From: Gammaproteobacteria bacterium LSUCC0057
GTDB lineage: Bacteria > Pseudomonadota > Gammaproteobacteria > Pseudomonadales > Porticoccaceae
Length of the DNA stretch: 64,000 nucleotides
Reading direction: 5' to 3'
Assembly (NCBI GenBank): GCA_004535795.1
Contig: SPIA01000001.1
Span: forward strand, 629,546-693,545
Made by a program: the position numbers and the translations under genes. Positions 47,566 through 57,133 of this stretch are shown one piece after another (positions within the stretch are counted from its first letter, which is position 1; each line of letters starts with the position of its first letter). A model generated the notes under the pieces. That model searched no databases and had not been told where the DNA came from. It was given only the letters and a program-made list of their open reading frames with translations.

Positions 47566-48465
47566 ATGGCAAAGCTCAACCAAAAGTTGGTGATCGCGAT
47601 CTCCTCGACCGCACTGTTCGATATGCGCGAGAGCCATCGGGTTTACATGGAGCAGGGTGTAGAGGCCTACGCCGCCTACCAGCGCGCTCACGAAGATGAC
47701 GTGCTGGCCCCCGGCGAAGCGTTTCCGTTGGCTAAAAAGCTGTTGCGCATCAACGAAAATCTTGGTGGTGAACCGCGGGTAGAGATCGTATTGTTGTCGC
47801 GTAACTCTGCCGACAGCGGTCTGCGGGTATTCAACTCGATTGCTCACCACCAGCTGGCTATCACCCGCGCGGCGTTTTCAGGTGGCGGCTCGCCCTACCA
47901 ATATGTCGCCGCATTTGGCTGCCATCTGTTTCTCTCGACCAATGGTGAAGATGTGCGCAATGCTCTGGCCAACGGCATGGCGGCGGCAACACTGCTGCCC
48001 TCTGGGTTGCAGCGCGACAGCCACGATGAGCTGCGTTTTGCCTTCGACGGCGATGCGGTGCTGTTTAGTGACGCCTCGGAGCGGATCTTTAAAGAGCAGG
48101 GATTGTCCGCCTTTACCGAGAACGAAAAGCTCGCCGCACGCCAGCCACTTGATCCCGGTCCGTTTAAGAATTTTCTGCAAGCGCTGCACGCGCTGCAAGC
48201 TGAGTTTGGCAGTGAACACTGCCCGATTCGCACCGCCCTGGTCACTGCGCGCGCGGCACCGGCCCACGAGCGGGTAGTGCGCACCCTGCGCGAGTGGAAC
48301 GTGCGCCTCGATGAGAGTCTGTTTCTGGGCGGCTTAGATAAGGGCGAGTTTCTTAAATCGTTTGGCGCCGATGTCTTTTTCGACGATCAGCAGTCGCACT
48401 GCGACAACGCCACACCTCATGTCGCCGCCGGTCATGTGCCGCACGGCGTGGCAAACGAGCGCTAG
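47566..48465 (+). CDS. Cytosolic 5'-nucleotidase family protein
   Basis: This 299-residue protein matches the 5'-nucleotidase family related to eukaryotic cytosolic NT5C1 enzymes, with IAISSTALFDMRESHRVY near the start, VLLSRNSADSGLRVF, FSGGGSPYQYV, FAFDGDAVLFSD (HAD-like aspartates) and a late LGGLDKGEFLKSFGADVFFDDQ, here in parts (GGLDKGEFL and VFFDDQ). It would dephosphorylate nucleoside monophosphates; substrate choice is unknown. It follows yajC with 13 bp. Confidence 0.85.
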   Translation: MAKLNQKLVIAISSTALFDMRESHRVYMEQGVEAYAAYQRAHEDDVLAPGEAFPLAKKLLRINENLGGEPRVEIVLLSRNSADSGLRVFNSIAHHQLAITRAAFSGGGSPYQYVAAFGCHLFLSTNGEDVRNALANGMAAATLLPSGLQRDSHDELRFAFDGDAVLFSDASERIFKEQGLSAFTENEKLAARQPLDPGPFKNFLQALHALQAEFGSEHCPIRTALVTARAAPAHERVVRTLREWNVRLDESLFLGGLDKGEFLKSFGADVFFDDQQSHCDNATPHVAAGHVPHGVANER

Positions 48466-48474
48466 CTGAACCGG

Positions 48475-49263
48475 CTAAAAGAGGAAAAACTTTACTCCCA
48501 GCCCCATCAGTAGCGTCGCCAATATCTTCTGCAAAATACCATTGGGTATCCGATTGGCGATGCGGCTGGCGAAGCTGATCGCCGGCAGCGAGCCCAACAG
48601 CAGTCCGGCCAGCAGCACAAAATCGACGTTGCCGAGAATAATTAAGTGGCCAAGGCCGGCAATTAAGGTCAGCGGTACCGCGTGGACAATGTCGGTGCCA
48701 ACCACTTTAATCGCCGGCAAGTGCGGGTAGAGCAGCATTAAAAAAGCCGCACAAACCGCGCCAGCGCCGACCGAGGAGAGGGTGACGAACACCCCCAGCA
48801 CTGCGCCCATCAACAGCGTCCAGCGCAACTTGGCAGCGCTCGGTTGGTCACCATCGCTACCGTGATTAGCTGGGCGGTTGCCGACGAAGCGGTCGCGCCA
48901 AAACACCACAATGGCGGTCAGTACTAGCATTAGCCCTAAGCTGCGGGTTAGCAGCACCTGATATTGTGCAGGGTCTTCAAAGACCCGGCTCAGCAGCGTT
49001 GCGGTAATTAATGAGGCGGGAATGCTGCCAGCTGCCAACCAACAGACAATCGGCCAGTTTATAGAGCGCTGGCGGTGATGGGGAACAATGCCACCTGCTT
49101 TAGTCAAGCCGGCGTAGAGTAGGTCGGTGCCGATAGCGACGTGATAGGGAAAGCCAAATAAAATGAGCAGCGGTGTCATCAGTGAGCCGCCGCCGACGCC
49201 GGTGAGGCCAATCGCTAGACCGACACCGGCTCCGGCGACAATGTAGAGTAAAAAGTCGAGCAT
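48475..49263 (-). CDS. TauE/SafE family sulfite/sulfonate exporter
   Basis: This 262-residue protein has about eight hydrophobic segments and the TauE/SafE pattern: an N-terminal GVGGGSLMTPLLILFGFP and a second half with LSSVGAGAVCAAFLMLLYPHLP, here in parts (SSVGAGAVCAAFL). The family exports sulfite or sulfur-containing anions. Its position divergent from cysB and near cysH makes a sulfur-related role likely, though this is inference. Confidence 0.88.
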   Translation of the reverse strand: MLDFLLYIVAGAGVGLAIGLTGVGGGSLMTPLLILFGFPYHVAIGTDLLYAGLTKAGGIVPHHRQRSINWPIVCWLAAGSIPASLITATLLSRVFEDPAQYQVLLTRSLGLMLVLTAIVVFWRDRFVGNRPANHGSDGDQPSAAKLRWTLLMGAVLGVFVTLSSVGAGAVCAAFLMLLYPHLPAIKVVGTDIVHAVPLTLIAGLGHLIILGNVDFVLLAGLLLGSLPAISFASRIANRIPNGILQKILATLLMGLGVKFFLF

Positions 49264-49383
49264 GACAGAGCGATCCTTTCGCGCGCTAAAGCGGCCGGCT
49301 AGTGCGTAGGGGTTGCACTTTAGCAGTGTTTGGTTATTCTGCTAAGTAATTATTGTTTATGGTTTTATGCTATTTAAGCCTAG

Positions 49384-50397
<1,014 letters not shown>

Positions 50398-50423
50398 TTA
50401 TGGCCAGATAAATGATGAGCAAA

Positions 50424-50453
50424 AAAAAACCGCGGCAGTTCCGCGGTTTTTTT
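50424..50453. terminator. Bidirectional terminator between cysB and cysH
   Basis: A-runs, CCGCGG, a 5-base loop CAGTT, CCGCGG and T-runs form a symmetric hairpin that can end both converging genes. Confidence 0.9.
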
Positions 50454-50465
50454 CATAGCTGCTTA

Positions 50466-51194
50466 TTACGCGTCGATGTTGACGGCGTGCAGGCCGCACT
50501 CTTTCTTGGTCGCTTCCTCCCACCACCAGCGCCCTTCGCGCTCGTGTTGGCCGGGGCCGGTAGGGCGGGTGCACGGCTCGCAGCCAATGCTGACAAAGCC
50601 GCGGTCGTGCAGCGCGTTGTAGGGCACGCCGTAGGTGCGGATGTAATCCCATACCTGTGCTGAGCTCCAGTTGGCCAGCGGGTTAAATTTTGTCAGTGAG
50701 CGCCCCTCACCGGCAAAGGCTTTATCCTCTTGAATAACCGGAATAACTGCCCGGGTGCCAGGGCTCTGGTCTTTGCGCTGGCCGGTGATCCACGCATCGA
50801 GATCGCCGAGGGTGGCCCGCAGCGGGGCAATTTTGCGAATGCCACAGCACTCTTTGTGATCGTCCTGATAAAAACTGAACAACCCTTTCTGCTTAACGAG
50901 CGCCTCGACATCGGGGCCGTTGGGCATAGCGATCTGAATGTCGATGTTGTAGTGGTTGCGCACTTTCTCAATGAACTGGTAAGTCTCTGCGTGCAGCCTA
51001 CCGGTATCGAGTGAAAAGACCTTAATGTCGGGGCGGATTTTATGCGCCATATCAACCAAAACCACGTCTTCAGCGCCGCTGAACGAGATGGCGATATTGT
51101 CGAACTGCTCTAAAGCGTAGCGCAGAATCTGCTGAGGCGATTGTGTGGCGAGGGTGTTGTCGATATCGACAATATTTAAGGCGGTGTTGCTCAT
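50466..51194 (-). CDS. cysH: Phosphoadenylyl/adenylyl-sulfate reductase
   Basis: CysH reduces PAPS or APS to sulfite. The 242-residue protein has [12 protein letters not shown], the cysteine pairs KECCGIRK and GCEPCTRP that bind a [4Fe-4S] cluster in APS-type reductases, and the catalytic ECGLH at the C-terminus. The cluster cysteines suggest APS as substrate, as in Pseudomonas, rather than PAPS as in E. coli. It is controlled probably by CysB encoded next to it. Confidence 0.95.
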   Translation of the reverse strand: MSNTALNIVDIDNTLATQSPQQILRYALEQFDNIAISFSGAEDVVLVDMAHKIRPDIKVFSLDTGRLHAETYQFIEKVRNHYNIDIQIAMPNGPDVEALVKQKGLFSFYQDDHKECCGIRKIAPLRATLGDLDAWITGQRKDQSPGTRAVIPVIQEDKAFAGEGRSLTKFNPLANWSSAQVWDYIRTYGVPYNALHDRGFVSIGCEPCTRPTGPGQHEREGRWWWEEATKKECGLHAVNIDA

Positions 51195-51255
51195 CTCTCT
51201 AATCCCGTTGGTATGGAAGGTGGGCAGGCAAGGTAGCCAGCATCAATGGGGCGGC

Positions 51256-51310
51256 ACTATAGCAGCGTGAAAACTTAGGCAAAAAGAATAAGAAAATATA
51301 CCTTTATTCT
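51256..51310 (-). promoter_or_regulatory. cysH promoter with upstream inverted repeat
   Basis: On the minus strand a TATAGT -10 (51256-51261) has a weak -35 near 51278-51284. Just upstream is an AT-rich inverted repeat, AGAATAA (51285-51291) and TTATTCT (51304-51310), separated by 12 bases. This is where the activator CysB binds in known cys promoters, so it is a candidate CysB site; the match to a consensus is not strong enough to prove it. Confidence 0.5.
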
Positions 51311-51423
51311 TCATGGATATATGTCGGCGACTGTTTGTTGCCTCTCGCCGCACGCCGCGTTAGAGTGCCAGCCACGCTGAGCAACTCGCCATCAGCCGCC
51401 TAACCAACTGCTAAGGAGTCACT

Positions 51424-52041
51424 GTGGAGATCGCCTGTTTAGACCTTGAAGGGGTACTGATCCCAGAAATTTGGATTGCGTTCGCTGAAAAAACCGGTAT
51501 TGAAGAGCTCAAACGCACCACCCGCGATGAGCCCAACTACGACACCTTGATGCAGTACCGGCTGAATATTCTCGACCAGCACGGCTTGGGCATTAATGAG
51601 ATCCAAGAGGTGATCGCCACTCTCGAGCCACTGCCCGGTGCGATCGAGTTCGTCAACTGGCTGCGCGAGCGCTTTCAGGTGGTGATTCTCTCCGACACCT
51701 TCTACCAATTTGCGCAGCCGCTGATGCGCCAGCTCGGCTTTCCGACGCTGCTCTGTCACAATCTCGAGATCGCCGACGACGGCAGGGTGGTCAACTACCA
51801 CCTGCGCCAGGCCAACCCTAAGCGCCAAGCGATAGTGGGCTTTAAAAGTCTCTACTACCGCACCATTGCCGCCGGCGACTCCTACAATGACACTACCATG
51901 CTGGCCGAGGCCGATGCCGGTATTCTCTTTCACGCTCCGGACAACGTCATCGCTGAATTCCCACAGTTCCCAGCGGTGCACAACTTTGATGCGCTCAAGC
52001 GCGAATTCATCAAAGCCAGCAACCGCGAATTGACGCTGTAA
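51424..52041 (+). CDS. thrH: Phosphoserine phosphatase / homoserine phosphotransferase ThrH
   Basis: ThrH is a HAD enzyme that dephosphorylates phosphoserine and can transfer the phosphate to homoserine. The 205-residue protein has ACLDLEGVLIPEIW (the DxExV variant typical of ThrH), VVILSDTFYQF and AAGDSYNDTTML. Its length equals P. aeruginosa ThrH. The GTG start has AAGGAG upstream. It is divergent from cysH, and msrB follows after 24 bp. Confidence 0.94.
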   Translation: MEIACLDLEGVLIPEIWIAFAEKTGIEELKRTTRDEPNYDTLMQYRLNILDQHGLGINEIQEVIATLEPLPGAIEFVNWLRERFQVVILSDTFYQFAQPLMRQLGFPTLLCHNLEIADDGRVVNYHLRQANPKRQAIVGFKSLYYRTIAAGDSYNDTTMLAEADAGILFHAPDNVIAEFPQFPAVHNFDALKREFIKASNRELTL

Positions 52042-52065
52042 AACCCAATCTGCAGAGGTGTGACG

Positions 52066-52440
52066 ATGAGTCGTGAATGGCGAACACTAACCCCGCAAGA
52101 GCACTATGTGATTGTCGACAAGGGGACCGAGCGACCCTTCAGCGGCGAATACGACCAGCACTTTAGCGCCGGCAGCTACCACTGTCGGCGTTGCGATGCA
52201 CTGCTCTACCGCTCGCAAGATAAGTTTCAGTCGCACTGCGGCTGGCCAAGTTTCGATGACGAGGTGGCCGGTGCCGTGCGCCGCGAACTGGACGCCGATG
52301 GTCGCCGCATCGAGATTCTCTGCGCACAGTGCAACGGCCATCTCGGCCATGTCTTTGCCGGTGAGCAGCTCACCGCCAAGAATACCCGCCACTGCGTCAA
52401 CTCACTGTCGCTGCGGTTTGTCCCCGCGCCAGCACAGTAA
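52066..52440 (+). CDS. msrB: Peptide methionine (R)-S-oxide reductase
   Basis: MsrB repairs methionine-R-sulfoxide. The 124-residue protein has zinc cysteines C40xxC43 and C86xxC89, HCGWPSF, and the catalytic Cys110 in [12 protein letters not shown]. The ATG at 52066 is chosen because AGAGG lies 7 bases before it; an in-frame GTG lies 6 bases upstream. Confidence 0.95.
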   Translation: MSREWRTLTPQEHYVIVDKGTERPFSGEYDQHFSAGSYHCRRCDALLYRSQDKFQSHCGWPSFDDEVAGAVRRELDADGRRIEILCAQCNGHLGHVFAGEQLTAKNTRHCVNSLSLRFVPAPAQ

Positions 52441-52454
52441 GCGTTGGCGAAGGT

Positions 52455-52488
52455 AATAAAAAAGGTGGCTTATGCCACCTTTTTTATT
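52455..52488. terminator. Bidirectional terminator between msrB and DAHP synthase
   Basis: AATAAAAAAGGTGGC and GCCACCTTTTTTATT form a long hairpin around a 4-base loop, with runs of A and T on both sides, so both converging genes can end here. Confidence 0.9.
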
Positions 52489-52498
52489 ACTGATTTGC

Positions 52499-53566
52499 TC
52501 AGCGCTTGGGCAGTACCTCGCGCAGTTTGTCGGCCATCTGCAGGATCGACTTTTCTGTGGTCTGCCAATCGATACAGGCATCGGTGACCGATACCCCGTA
52601 GGCCATTTCATCTTTATTAGCTGAGAGTTTTTGATTGCCGCCGTTGAGGTGGCTCTCGACCATTAGGCCGATGATCGAGCGGTTGCCTTCGACAATCTGA
52701 TTGGCGACGTTGTCCATCACCAGCGGCTGTAGGTTGTGATCCTTGTTGGAGTTGGCGTGGCTGCAGTCGACCATGATGTTGGCCGGTATGTTGGCCGCCT
52801 CAAGCTCTTGCTCGCAGATTGAGACGCTCACCGAGTCGTAGTTGGGTTTGCCGTTGCCGCCGCGCAGCACTACGTGCGCCCATGGATTGCCTTTGGTGGT
52901 GATAATTGACACCTCGCCCTCAGAGTTAATGCCGAGGAAGCGGTGCGGGCTGGCCACTGACTGCAGTGCGTTGATCGCGACGGTGAGACTGCCGTCGGTG
53001 CCATTTTTAAAACCCACTGAAGAGGAGAGCCCAGAGGCCATTTCGCGGTGGGTCTGCGACTCAGTGGTGCGGGCGCCGATTGCCGACCAGACGATAAGGT
53101 CTTGCAGGTACTGCGGCGAGATCGGGTCGAGCGCTTCAGTGGCGGTCGGCAGCCCCATCTCAGCGACATCGTTGAGCAGTTGGCGGCCGATGTGCAGGCC
53201 GTCGGTAATGCGGAAGCTGTCGTCCATATGCGGGTCGTTGATCAGCCCTTTCCAACCGACCGTGGTGCGCGGCTTCTCAAAGTAGACCCGCATCACAATT
53301 AACAGCGTGTCTGAGACCTTGTCGGCGAGACTCTTGAGCCGCCCGGCGTACTCTTTGGCGGCATCGATGTCGTGGATAGAGCAGGGGCCGATAACCACAA
53401 AAATACGGTGATCTTTGCGCGCCAAAATATTTTCAATCGCCTCGCGGCCGGCGGCGACCGTCTCTCTGGCGAGATCACTCACTGGAATGTCAGCTTTTAG
53501 TTGAGCGGGGGTGATCAAGGTCTCTTGCGAGGCGATATTGACGTTGTCGATACGCTTATTGGTCAT
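52499..53566 (-). CDS. aroG: 3-deoxy-7-phosphoheptulonate synthase, class I
   Basis: This enzyme condenses phosphoenolpyruvate and erythrose 4-phosphate, the first step of aromatic synthesis. The 355-residue AroF/G/H-type protein has VIGPCSIHD, MRVYFEKPRTTVGWKG, ARTTESQTHREMASG and DCSHANSNK. The start at 53566 (MTNKRIDNVNIAS) is better than an upstream non-ATG start. Which amino acid inhibits it cannot be told from the sequence, so the symbol marks the family. Confidence 0.9.
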   Translation of the reverse strand: MTNKRIDNVNIASQETLITPAQLKADIPVSDLARETVAAGREAIENILARKDHRIFVVIGPCSIHDIDAAKEYAGRLKSLADKVSDTLLIVMRVYFEKPRTTVGWKGLINDPHMDDSFRITDGLHIGRQLLNDVAEMGLPTATEALDPISPQYLQDLIVWSAIGARTTESQTHREMASGLSSSVGFKNGTDGSLTVAINALQSVASPHRFLGINSEGEVSIITTKGNPWAHVVLRGGNGKPNYDSVSVSICEQELEAANIPANIMVDCSHANSNKDHNLQPLVMDNVANQIVEGNRSIIGLMVESHLNGGNQKLSANKDEMAYGVSVTDACIDWQTTEKSILQMADKLREVLPKR

Positions 53567-53674
53567 AACGGGTGGCAACCTAATACTGTAAAAATGTTAG
53601 TCAGAGAGACGGTGGTGTTGAAACCACTGCCAAGAATTGCATTGTACTGTATTGCAGCGGCGGTGGCGACGCGT

Positions 53675-56600
53675 TCAGCCACGGCTGGCGGTCAGCTCGT
53701 GCCAGCCGCCGAGCAGCGCAAAGTAGATGGCTCGGCGCTGCGGGCGGCCATCGAGCTGGGTGAGCAGCTCGCCATAGCGGGCCAACTGGTCGCCGTGTTC
53801 GGCGCTCTGGCGCCGGTAAAAAATCTCCACGGACTCGCCGGGTAGCGGCGCGGCGCTCTTGTAGTCGACGATCCAGCGCTCGCCGTCAATGACAAAGGTG
53901 CGATCGACGACCGCACTGCGCAGACGGCCGCTGCTATCGCGGTAGTTGAGGGCGAGCTCGCTGGCGGCTTCGGGGTGGTCGCTGAGCAGCCAAGCGAGCC
54001 GCTGGCAGCTGGTCCACTGTTGTGCGGCAGCGATCAGTCGCTGCAGGGCGGCGCGCTCCCAGTCGTCGATGCTCTGTTGCAGACGCCGCTGCCACTGCTG
54101 GCAAGTGCTGTCGATGAGCGCGGCGCGGTGTTCACTGGCGGTGGCGCTGAGCCTCTCCAATACCCGGTGTACTTCGGTGCCGAGCTGGCGCTGCAGGGCG
54201 TTGTGTAGATCGAAGCCGTCCAGCGGTGCGGCTGTGTTGAGGCGGTTTGTCGCGGCGCTGGCGGTCGCTAAATGGGCGATGGGCAGGCGGTGCCAGTGCG
54301 GCGCGCTGGGTGCTGTCGGTTCGCTGGCGCTGGTCGATTCAGCGCTGCAGCGCACGCTGTAGCGCACCCCCTCGACCAGTTGCGAGCCACCACCGGCGTC
54401 GACTAGCGCCGCCACGATCGGCTCGCTGAGCGGCCACAGCAGCGCCAGCGGGCTGCTGTTGCTGGGTGGCTTGAGTTGTGTGGTGATGTCGCCGTCACCG
54501 CTGGCGGTTTGCCGGATAGTGCCGCTGGCAAACAGGTGGAGCTGCTCGGCGGCGCGGGTGGCGGCGACATAAAAAACCCGGGTCGCCTCGTGGCGCTGCT
54601 TTTCGCTGCGGCGGGCTTTTATAAACTGGTAGAGCGGGTCGCTGCTGGCATCCCAGGCCGGTTTAGCGGCGAGAATGTGGGTGGCTTGGTTGTTGTCGTC
54701 GAGCTCCTCTAGCCAGACCAGCAGGTCGCTGCCATCGCTGCCGCCACTGGCGCCCAGTGCCGGTAGCAGCACATGGTCAAATTCGAGTCCCTTAGATTTG
54801 TGGATGGTCATCACCTCGACATCGGCGGCGCCGCTGGCGGGCTTGGCGTAGAGCTTGTCGATGGTGGGTTGCAGCTGCTGCCAGTCGAGTTGTGGCTGCT
54901 GGTCGAGGTGGCGGCTGAGCTGCTCGAAGTAGACCTCGGCGCTGCCGAGCTCTTCGCCACTGCTGAGCGTAGCCGGCCCGTTGAGTGTGCGCCACAGTGA
55001 CTCGACGCGGCGGTCGAGTCGCACCCGGCCGCGCTGCTGCCAGTGGTCGACAATCGCCGGTGCGCAGCGCGCCAACCGCTGCTGGCCGTCACTGGAGAGT
55101 TGCGGCCAGTCGCCTTGCTCTAGCTGGCTGAGTAACGGCGTCTGCTGCTGGCGGTCGCCGGCCAGCTGCCAGAGATCGGCCAGCGTCAGCCCGACCATCG
55201 GTGAGCGCAGCAGCCCGAGCCAGGCGATGCGGTCGGCGCTGCTGCTCAGCGCGCGGGTAATAGTGGCCAGATCGGTCACCACCATAGTCTCCGCCAGCGG
55301 CTCGATATCGACCGCCCGCCAGCTCACTCCGAGCCGTTTAAACTCCGGGAGTATCGGCGCCAGTGCGGCGCGGCTGCGCACCAGCAGGGCGATGCTGGGC
55401 GGCTTGCCATCGCGGTTGCCAAGGTCGCGCAGGGCGACCACCCGCTCGGCGACGGCGCGCCCCTCCAGCTGTTTGGCATGGCGCAGGTCGTGGTCGGTGC
55501 AGAGCGTCAGTTCCACCGCTGGATCACTACCAGCGGCTACCTCGGCAAGCGAGGGGGTGTAGCTGACCGCGCCACTGCTGGCGTCACTGACACTGGGAAA
55601 CAGCTTGGGAAAGGTGGTGTTGACCCAGTCGATGACACCGCTCTGCGAGCGAAAATTGCTGGCCAACTGCAGCGGTTGACAGTGCGCACCGCCGATCGGG
55701 TGGCGTTGGGCGGTAATGAACAGGCCGACATTGGCATTGCGGAAGCTGTACAGCGACTGCATCGCATCGCCGACCAAAAACAGCGTGCGACCATCGCCCG
55801 GCTGCCAGTGGCCGGTCAGTGCCGCGAGCAGTTCGTACTGCAACTTAGAGGTGTCCTGAAACTCGTCGACCAGAATATGTTTGAGCTGATAGTCGAGCCG
55901 CAGCGCGACATCGCTGACTACGCCGCTCGCCTCTGGCCCGGCCAGGGCTCGCCGTGCAGCCAGCGCGTAGCTGGTGAAGTCGCAGCGGTTATGGGTGCTG
56001 AAGTGGAGGTCGAGCAGAGCGGTCAAAAACGGCAGCAGCGCCATGGTGGCGGCGATGATGCCGCGCTGGTGGTCGACCAGCTGCGGGTCGGGCAGTGTTT
56101 TAATTGCGGTGAGCTCGGCCAGCAGCGGGTCGCTTGCCAGTTCGCCAAGCAGGGCCAAAAATTCGGCTTTGATCGCCTTGTTAGCGCTACTGCCGGCAGG
56201 GAAGCCCTCGTTGACGGTGACGGTTTTGCGCCACTGGTTTTGGTTGGTCAGTAGCAGCTCTGCAACACCGCGCCAGACCGGCAGTGCCGCCGGCACAGCG
56301 GGCAGCTCGGTGATGCCGCGCAGTGTGTTGATGGCGCTGTCATGTTTTTTGTCAGGCAGGTTGGCGGCAGCGCGGTCTGCATGTTCGAGCAGTTGGCCGA
56401 GAAACGGCAGCAGTAGGTGGCGCGTGCGCGCTAACGCTTGGCTGACCAGCTGTTCGAGTAGCCGGCGCGCCTGCGCTGTGCCGTCGGCGGTGACCGCATC
56501 GTGCTGATGGACGCCGAGCAGCCACTGCTCGCGGATCGCCAACAGCCGCACCAGCAGTTCGGTGGCGCTCTGTTGGTTGTTGCCGGTATGCTCGAGTAGG

Positions 56601-57133
56601 GTGGCGATCGGCTCGCTGAGGGTGTCGCGATCGGCGTAGTTCTCCAAAAGGTCAGTGGCGACGCAGCGGTAGTCGTAGTCGACATTGTCGGCCGGCGGCG
56701 GCAGTTCGCCGAGCCCGGTCTCCACCGCCAGCTGTTTGGCGAGGTAGCGGTTGAAGCTGTCGATGGTCTGTATGCGCAGCCGCTGCGGCGAGCTCAGCAG
56801 CGCCCAACCGCGCGTCTCGCTGCGCGCTAATGCGCTGCGCGCCAGCTGGTAGGTGGCCCGTTCGAAGTCGCTCTGCGGGGGTACGCCGCGGCTCGCTTCG
56901 GTCAGTGCCTCGGTGATGCGCTTGGCCATCTCAGCGGCGGCCTTGCGGGTAAAGGTGATCGCCAAGCACTGCTCAGGCTCGTCGACAGAGGCGAGCAGTG
57001 CCAGAAAGCGCTGGGTGAGCAGCGCAGTCTTGCCCGAGCCGGCCGGCGCCGAGACGATGAAGCTGTGGCGCGGATCGATCGCTGCGGCGCGGGCGGCGCG
57101 ATCGCTGTCGCGCAGAGTAGTGCGCTCGTTCAT
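53675..57133 (-). CDS. AddA-like UvrD/RecB helicase-nuclease
   Basis: This 1152-residue superfamily 1 helicase has the P-loop APAGSGKTALLTQRFL, motif Ia ITFTRKAAAEMAKR, motif II LVDEFQDTSK, motif V TIHKSKGLEFDHVLLP, motif VI YVAATRAAEQL, and a C-terminal RecB-type nuclease motif (EVHRVLERL then WIVDYKSAAP). It therefore joins helicase and nuclease as in AddA. With the overlapping downstream gene it would process double-strand breaks for RecA-dependent repair. The start at 57133 overlaps the partner stop by 4 bp, so the nuclease partner is translated first. Confidence 0.88.
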   Translation of the reverse strand: MNERTTLRDSDRAARAAAIDPRHSFIVSAPAGSGKTALLTQRFLALLASVDEPEQCLAITFTRKAAAEMAKRITEALTEASRGVPPQSDFERATYQLARSALARSETRGWALLSSPQRLRIQTIDSFNRYLAKQLAVETGLGELPPPADNVDYDYRCVATDLLENYADRDTLSEPIATLLEHTGNNQQSATELLVRLLAIREQWLLGVHQHDAVTADGTAQARRLLEQLVSQALARTRHLLLPFLGQLLEHADRAAANLPDKKHDSAINTLRGITELPAVPAALPVWRGVAELLLTNQNQWRKTVTVNEGFPAGSSANKAIKAEFLALLGELASDPLLAELTAIKTLPDPQLVDHQRGIIAATMALLPFLTALLDLHFSTHNRCDFTSYALAARRALAGPEASGVVSDVALRLDYQLKHILVDEFQDTSKLQYELLAALTGHWQPGDGRTLFLVGDAMQSLYSFRNANVGLFITAQRHPIGGAHCQPLQLASNFRSQSGVIDWVNTTFPKLFPSVSDASSGAVSYTPSLAEVAAGSDPAVELTLCTDHDLRHAKQLEGRAVAERVVALRDLGNRDGKPPSIALLVRSRAALAPILPEFKRLGVSWRAVDIEPLAETMVVTDLATITRALSSSADRIAWLGLLRSPMVGLTLADLWQLAGDRQQQTPLLSQLEQGDWPQLSSDGQQRLARCAPAIVDHWQQRGRVRLDRRVESLWRTLNGPATLSSGEELGSAEVYFEQLSRHLDQQPQLDWQQLQPTIDKLYAKPASGAADVEVMTIHKSKGLEFDHVLLPALGASGGSDGSDLLVWLEELDDNNQATHILAAKPAWDASSDPLYQFIKARRSEKQRHEATRVFYVAATRAAEQLHLFASGTIRQTASGDGDITTQLKPPSNSSPLALLWPLSEPIVAALVDAGGGSQLVEGVRYSVRCSAESTSASEPTAPSAPHWHRLPIAHLATASAATNRLNTAAPLDGFDLHNALQRQLGTEVHRVLERLSATASEHRAALIDSTCQQWQRRLQQSIDDWERAALQRLIAAAQQWTSCQRLAWLLSDHPEAASELALNYRDSSGRLRSAVVDRTFVIDGERWIVDYKSAAPLPGESVEIFYRRQSAEHGDQLARYGELLTQLDGRPQRRAIYFALLGGWHELTASRG

